Shown here piece after piece: positions 58,726 through 64,000 of a stretch of 64,000 nucleotides of DNA (within the stretch, counting starts at the first letter, position 1; every line of letters starts with the position of its first letter). The translations under genes were made by a program, and so were the position numbers. The DNA is from Candidatus Woesearchaeota archaeon. Lineage in GTDB: Archaea > Nanobdellota > Nanobdellia > Woesearchaeales > B29-G15. The DNA lies in assembly GCA_017610005.1 (NCBI GenBank), contig JAFCCU010000007.1, positions 21,414 through 85,413 of the forward strand, in the 5' to 3' direction. The notes under the pieces were generated by a model. It was not told where the DNA came from, did not search any database, and worked only from the letters and a program-made list of their open reading frames with translations.

Positions 58726-60429
58726 TCAAATGTTCAATTCCACTTCTTCAACCTCTCCAATAGTGATATCTGAGAGGTCTGTGGCATTATCAATCCCTTT
58801 GATTCTAACTATCGTATCATTGATTTCATAGACGATAGTGTAGAGTTTTCCCGCTTCAGTTACTTCAATAAATGATAAGAATGGGAAAAGATTCACAAAT
58901 TCATTTAGGAGAGGTTCTTCATTTAATTTTCTAACCTTAATATTAAATTCATTTGACTTTGTAATATTTTGAATGTTTGACGCATAAATTGATGCTTTTT
59001 CACTGCCAGTAAAACCATCTTCTGGGTTAAAAAAAACTTTCCCAGATTCAATTTGCATCCTAATACCCTCTGGTTGTTCTACAGTATAACTTAAATTTGT
59101 ACCAGTAAAATAATCTGATAAAATTAATGAGAAACTTCTATTTTGTTCAATAATAATATCTGGGATATTTTGAATTAAAGTTGGTTGCACATATTCAATC
59201 ATTGTTTGAAATATATAATCTATAGAGGTTAGAGTTAATGTTCCTTCTCCTTCTATTTCAATGATTAATTTAATCCCACTTGCATTCATTTCTAATTCAC
59301 AAGTCTCTTTACATTCATCAGAAAATCTTATTATTGGATTTTCTGGGTCTGGAGTCTGCAGTCCGGAGTCTGCAGTATTGTTGGATTCAGTTTCATTTAT
59401 CGTTGGGGTTTCTGTATCGTTAATAATTGGGGTGATTGATCCTCCTCCTGAGTCCGGAGTCTGCAGTCCGGAGTCTGCAGTATCAGGTTCTTCAGTTTCA
59501 TTTATCGTTGGTACTTCTGTCTCGTTAATTACTAGCACTTCAGTTTCATTTATTATGGGTTCTTCAACTGGACTTTCTGTCTCATTTCCTGCTTCTACAA
59601 TTGGCTCTTCAGTCTCATTTATTATATTCTCACCCGGACTTTCTTCCACAGTTTCTGTTTGGGCCTCTAGTTCTTCACTTGGCACATCAACAACTTCTTC
59701 TGGTTCTTCTTCAACAGGATCTTCCTCAATACTTGGTGCTTCACTTGTTTCATCCCCAGACTCTTCAACAACTTCTTTTGACTCTTCTTCAACCGGAGGC
59801 TCACTTGCCTCTTCTCCAGATTCCTCTAGAGTATCTTCCACAACTGGTTCTTCCACTGGAGCATCTTCATTAGGTACTTCCTCTACTGGACTTTCTTCAG
59901 CAGGAGATTCACTTGCATCTTCTTCAGACTCCGCACTTTCTTCAACAGGACTTTCACTAACCTCTGGACTTGATTCTTCAGCAGGTGCTTCACTTGTTTC
60001 TTCCACCAGCTCTTCTTCTCCTGACTCCAGACTGCTAACTCCAGACTCCGTCCCTAAATCAGAAATTACATTTCCTGTGATTAATGATCCTCCAATTTCT
60101 TCAACAGGCTCTTCAACAATCTCTCCGACATCTGAAGTGTCAAGTATTAGTAAATTTCCTTCTGGGCGCTCAAGATAAACACGAGCTTTTCCAGCACCCA
60201 CAAATTCTCCGTTTACATCTAGCCCTTGCAAAATCCCTAAATCCTCAAGTTCAACATAATAATCAGCATTTTCAGAAAAACTTTCATCTACATCTATGGT
60301 GAATTCCACACTCGGAGAAAAGATAACTAAACCCACAATTCCCTTGCCCCCAAAGTAAAGCAAAGCAAAAATTGCTGCAGCAATTACAATATATTTTAAG
60401 GCAGTTGAATATTCCTTAGGTACCCTCAT
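58726..60429 (-). CDS. membrane-anchored surface protein with acidic (PVEE/ESPAEES) low-complexity region
   Basis: N-terminal TM YIVIAAAIFALLYFGGKGIVGLVIFSP; long Glu/Ser/Pro-rich tract. Confidence 0.78.
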   Translation of the reverse strand: MRVPKEYSTALKYIVIAAAIFALLYFGGKGIVGLVIFSPSVEFTIDVDESFSENADYYVELEDLGILQGLDVNGEFVGAGKARVYLERPEGNLLILDTSDVGEIVEEPVEEIGGSLITGNVISDLGTESGVSSLESGEEELVEETSEAPAEESSPEVSESPVEESAESEEDASESPAEESPVEEVPNEDAPVEEPVVEDTLEESGEEASEPPVEEESKEVVEESGDETSEAPSIEEDPVEEEPEEVVDVPSEELEAQTETVEESPGENIINETEEPIVEAGNETESPVEEPIINETEVLVINETEVPTINETEEPDTADSGLQTPDSGGGSITPIINDTETPTINETESNNTADSGLQTPDPENPIIRFSDECKETCELEMNASGIKLIIEIEGEGTLTLTSIDYIFQTMIEYVQPTLIQNIPDIIIEQNRSFSLILSDYFTGTNLSYTVEQPEGIRMQIESGKVFFNPEDGFTGSEKASIYASNIQNITKSNEFNIKVRKLNEEPLLNEFVNLFPFLSFIEVTEAGKLYTIVYEINDTIVRIKGIDNATDLSDITIGEVEEVELNI

Positions 60430-60545
60430 TGACCAGAAAAGAGATTATGATTATTTAAAACTTGCGAAATATTCAAGCTTGATTTTTGTTTTAACTAATC
60501 TCCCAAGGCGAAACTATTTATACTAGTTTATTACAAATAGGACTT

Positions 60546-61820
60546 ATGAGACAGGACTATATTCAACGAACTTATAACCCAAAAAATACTGACTTAGTTG
60601 CCGAATATTTCATTGAGGCAGCAAAAGGGTTCACCTTGCCTGAAGTTGCCAATGCAGTTGCAGGAGAAAGTTCAATTGATACTTGGACAGATATTAAAAC
60701 ACTAAACCCAGCGTTAGCTAAGCGTCTTAAACCCCATGTGTTTTACATTCAAGGAAACATTGTCAAAATTGCTTATAATCATGAACTCTTTGAGCCTGGT
60801 TCAGTTGCCCAGATATTAAGCTCAATTGCTGGAAATATTCTAAGTATGAAGATGGTTAAGAATATTAAACTATTAGATTTTCACTTGCCAAAATTATTTG
60901 TTAGTTCTTTTCTTGGGCCATTGTTTGGAATTGAAGGAATTAGAAAAGTCTTAAAGGTTCCTAAAAGACCTCTTATTGGTACAATTGTTAAACCAAAAAC
61001 AGGGCTTACTCCAAAAGAACATGCTACAGTTGCTTATAACTCCTGGCTAGGGGGTTTAGATTTAGTTAAAGATGATGAGAATTTAACTAATCAGGGGTTT
61101 AACCCATTTAAAGAAAGGGTAAAACAAACATTAAGGGCGAGAGATATTGTTGAAAAAGCCACTAAGGAAAGAAAAGCTTACATGGCAAACATCACCGCAG
61201 GCACAACTGAAGAGATGATTAAACGAGCAGAGTATGTAAAATCTTTGGGTGGAAGGTATGTAATGGTAGATATTATTACAAGTGGATGGACTGCCTTACA
61301 ATCTTTAAGAATTGCAAATAAGAAATTAAAATTAATTTTGCACGGGCACAGGTGCATGCATTCAGCAATTACTAGAAATGAAAAACATGGAATTTCAATG
61401 CTTGCAATTGCAAAGTTAACAAGGCTTGTTGGCTTTGATCAATTGCATACTGGAACAATAATTGGTAAAATGGAAGGAAAAAGAAGAGAGATTCTTGATA
61501 TTGATTATGAGATGGAACACCAAAATGTTGAAGAGAATAATATCAATCGGGTGTTAAGACAAAAATGGTATGATTTAAAATCATTAATGCCTGTGGCCAG
61601 TGGAGGTATTCAACCTTGCATGATCCCGGAACTTTATGCAAATTTTGGGAATGATATAATAATGCAATTTGGTGGGGGAGTTCATGCTCACCCAGATGGC
61701 ACATTGGCAGGCGCTTCAGCTGCAAGAGAAGCATTAACTGCAACTCTTAAAAAAATTCCATTAAAAGAGCATGCAAAGAATCATCCAGAATTAATGGCAG
61801 CACTTAAAAAATGGGGTTAA
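60546..61820 (+). CDS. rbcL: ribulose-bisphosphate carboxylase large subunit, form III-like
   Basis: GTIVKPKTGL; LDLVKDDENL; HGHR; LHTGTIIGKMEG; ASGGIQP; FGGGVHAHPDG all retained. Confidence 0.96.
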   Translation: MRQDYIQRTYNPKNTDLVAEYFIEAAKGFTLPEVANAVAGESSIDTWTDIKTLNPALAKRLKPHVFYIQGNIVKIAYNHELFEPGSVAQILSSIAGNILSMKMVKNIKLLDFHLPKLFVSSFLGPLFGIEGIRKVLKVPKRPLIGTIVKPKTGLTPKEHATVAYNSWLGGLDLVKDDENLTNQGFNPFKERVKQTLRARDIVEKATKERKAYMANITAGTTEEMIKRAEYVKSLGGRYVMVDIITSGWTALQSLRIANKKLKLILHGHRCMHSAITRNEKHGISMLAIAKLTRLVGFDQLHTGTIIGKMEGKRREILDIDYEMEHQNVEENNINRVLRQKWYDLKSLMPVASGGIQPCMIPELYANFGNDIIMQFGGGVHAHPDGTLAGASAAREALTATLKKIPLKEHAKNHPELMAALKKWG

Positions 61821-62857
61821 TGAAAACCAAGATTCTAAAAATAAATAGGAATAATCCTGATCTTAAGTTAATTGAAGTTGCAGCAAAAACCATTAATGCT
61901 GGAGGGGTTGTTGCTTTTCCTACTGAAACTGTTTATGGGCTTGGCGCAAATGCTCTGGACCCAAAGGCAGTTAAAAAAATCTTTAAGGCAAAAGGCAGAC
62001 CTTCAGATAATCCCTTAATTGTGCATGTTTCAAGTATAAAGATGGTGAGGAGTCTTGTAAAAAAGATTCCAAGAGATGCAAGTAAATTAATGAAAATTTA
62101 TTGGCCAGGCCCCTTATCTATTATTCTTGAAAAATCAGATATTATTCCAGATGAAGTTTCAGCTGGCCTAAGAACAGTGGCAATAAGGATGCCCTTTCAT
62201 CCAATTGCACTTGCTTTAATTGAAGCTGCAGGAGTGCCTATTGCCGCCCCCTCAGCCAACCTCTCAGGTAAACCAAGTCCAACGCGAGGAAGCGATGTTA
62301 TCGACGATTTAGAAGGCAAGGTACCAATTATAATTAATGGTGGTAGATCAGATATTGGTGTTGAGTCAACTGTGCTTGATATGAGCAAAAAGCCTTATAC
62401 CATATTAAGGCCAGGAGGCCTTGCAATGGAAAGTATTGCAAAACATATATCTGTTAGGTTGCACTCTACTCTTGGTGGGACAATTGGGAAAAATGAAGTT
62501 CCAGAATCTCCTGGAATGAAGTACAGACATTACGCCCCGAAAGCAAGATTAATTGTTCTTAGGGGAAACCAAAATAAATTAACAAATGCAATTAAAGAAT
62601 TAGCAGGAGCTTTTCGTGATCAGGGATTAAAGGTAGGGGTTTTGGCACCATACCACGAAGAATTTGAGTCTACTATGACAATTACTTCAGGTCAGCAAAA
62701 AGGTCAGATGGCATCAGTTTTATTTGGTGCATTACGAGAATTTGATAAAGAAAAAATGGATGTTATATTAGTAGCAGGCATTACTGCAAGAGGCATTGGT
62801 TTAGCGGTTATGAATCGGCTTGAGAAAGCTGCAGATTACAGGGTTATTAAGATATGA
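61820..62857 (+). CDS. threonylcarbamoyl-AMP synthase (Sua5/YrdC)
   Basis: GGVVAFPTETVYGLGANA; KGRPSDNPLIVHV; WPGPLSIIL; APSANLSGKPSPT; SPGMKYRHYAPKA. Confidence 0.95.
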   Translation: MKTKILKINRNNPDLKLIEVAAKTINAGGVVAFPTETVYGLGANALDPKAVKKIFKAKGRPSDNPLIVHVSSIKMVRSLVKKIPRDASKLMKIYWPGPLSIILEKSDIIPDEVSAGLRTVAIRMPFHPIALALIEAAGVPIAAPSANLSGKPSPTRGSDVIDDLEGKVPIIINGGRSDIGVESTVLDMSKKPYTILRPGGLAMESIAKHISVRLHSTLGGTIGKNEVPESPGMKYRHYAPKARLIVLRGNQNKLTNAIKELAGAFRDQGLKVGVLAPYHEEFESTMTITSGQQKGQMASVLFGALREFDKEKMDVILVAGITARGIGLAVMNRLEKAADYRVIKI

Positions 62858-63126
62858 GAACAATAAAAATTATCGTGTCTGGCACTGTTCAAGGAGTATT
62901 CTTTCGTCATGAAACCTGCAAGGTTGCAAGAGAATTAAACCTCAAAGGTTATGTTAGAAATTTAAACAATGGCTCTGTTGAAATTGTTGCAAGAGGAGAT
63001 GAAAAAGCAATTTACAAATTAATTGAATTTGCAAGAGATGGTCCAAGCGGGGCAAGTGTGACTGGCATTGAAGTTATTGAACTAAATGAAAGTGTTGAGT
63101 TAAATCCGTTCACAATTAGGTATTAA
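62854..63126 (+). CDS. acylphosphatase
   Basis: VSGTVQGVFFRHETCKVARELNLKGYVRNLNNGSVEIVARGDE. Confidence 0.95.
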   Translation: MRTIKIIVSGTVQGVFFRHETCKVARELNLKGYVRNLNNGSVEIVARGDEKAIYKLIEFARDGPSGASVTGIEVIELNESVELNPFTIRY

Positions 63127-63156
63127 ATTTATAAGTTAGAGTTCATTCTTTCTTTT

Positions 63157-63501
63157 ATGGCAAAAAAATTTACATTAGAACAACATGTTGCACGAGTGGA
63201 TCATTTATTAGGAACGATAAAAACCGTTGCTTCTTCATTTCAGATTAATCCAGATAAACCGTTTAGACCACAAATAAGGGAACTTCACATGATTCTCCTC
63301 CCAACTTATAGGGTCATTGAAGAACACATTTATCAAATCACCCAGTTGCTTCCAAGATGTGATAGGCAAGTAATGAGGTATGATAGGATGTATGATGCAA
63401 TCGTTAGAAAAAGGGAATATGCAGAAGCTACAGAAAGATTACAAGAAACACAAGGTTCAGGGATGTTGGGACTATTAGATCTTGCCACGCTAATAACCTA
63501 A
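63157..63501 (+). CDS. hypothetical protein
   Basis: ORF track; TATA-like ttataagtt upstream. Confidence 0.6.
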   Translation: MAKKFTLEQHVARVDHLLGTIKTVASSFQINPDKPFRPQIRELHMILLPTYRVIEEHIYQITQLLPRCDRQVMRYDRMYDAIVRKREYAEATERLQETQGSGMLGLLDLATLIT

Positions 63502-63719
63502 AACTCAGTTAACTCTTTACTTTTGTAAATATCAAAAAGTTCTCCAATTTTTTACTTGAATGCCCTTTAACAATTTCTAACATTTGTGCCGGGAATTCTT
63601 ATTGAAGAAATTCAAGAAGAAATTTCTTTGAATCCATTTTTGATTAAGTACTAGATTTATAAATGGTGTCTCATTAACTTTTTTTATTATGTTTTGATTA
63701 GGGCATGTAGGGGAAAATA

Positions 63720-63998
63720 ATGGGGAAAATTTTAGAACATAGAATTAACCGCCACCTAAAGAAGGGGATGGCATTAGCAGGAGAAGTTTCTTCCCATCTC
63801 GGAGACACTTCAAAATTAGTAGCTACCTGCAATGCAGCTTGCACCCATATGATGAAGGTGATTGAACTTGCTCCAAAAGGTGATTCAAGAGCAAAGATTG
63901 CTTCAGAAGCATATGCTGCTACTGGCATCTTGCGTGTTAGAGTTATTGATGCAGTAACAGTTCATAATTGCTATGCAGAATTAATGAGTTATTCTTAG
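63720..63998 (+). CDS. hypothetical protein
   Basis: ORF track near window end; terminates at 63998. Confidence 0.55.
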   Translation: MGKILEHRINRHLKKGMALAGEVSSHLGDTSKLVATCNAACTHMMKVIELAPKGDSRAKIASEAYAATGILRVRVIDAVTVHNCYAELMSYS

Positions 63999-64000
63999 AA

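Noticed and set aside
59261-60178. 305-aa plus-strand ORF (Ser-rich) in the ORF track
   Set aside because: It is the antisense shadow of the Glu/Ser/Pro-rich minus-strand surface protein 58726-60429, with low-complexity composition and no independent support.
63580-63660. Near-palindrome ATTCAAGAAGAAATTTCTTTGAAT upstream of 63720
   Set aside because: Imperfect and AT-rich; expected by chance in this composition without further support.

Overview
This 64 kb window is archaeal chromosome and looks DPANN-like (Pacearchaeota/Woesearchaeota-type); that placement is inferred from gene content, with no phylogeny run. Archaeal information-processing genes dominate: rps13-rps4-rps11-rpoD-rpl18e-rpl13-rps9-rpoN, RadA, RFC-L, Sec61-beta, NAC, TFS, SMC, FEN-1, a Trm5-like methyltransferase, CCA-adding enzyme, RPA-like protein, endonuclease III, form III-like RuBisCO, Sua5 and acylphosphatase. 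There are two tRNA genes: Phe(GAA), and Ile(GAT) with a 26-nt intron. The accessory regions are the most interesting part. (i) A minus-strand locus at 38.4-41.9 kb resembles a His-Xaa-Ser (Hxs) radical-SAM RiPP system: two rSAM/SPASM proteins, two tandem HxsD-like proteins, and a candidate precursor ending ...VVHHSSY. It lies directly downstream of a prepilin peptidase and six class III signal-peptide pilin-like genes. (ii) A second RiPP-like locus at 48.6-51.3 kb has an NTP_transf_5-like nucleotidyltransferase, a PqqD/RRE-like protein, an HPr-kinase-like P-loop protein and an S24/S26-like peptidase. It also carries an untracked 31-aa ORF (MAKKESKKKFENPEIIFIDKVEPSIVSAEFS) with a lasso-precursor-like FxxPxI motif. 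(iii) A pilin-like cluster at 0.4-3.2 kb includes a protein that fuses a type IV pilin N-terminus to an amidase_3-like domain. Several local duplications with hairpins near gene 3' ends, and a dispersed AGTCTGRAGTC-type simple repeat, are also described. All family calls come from reading motifs; no database search was run.
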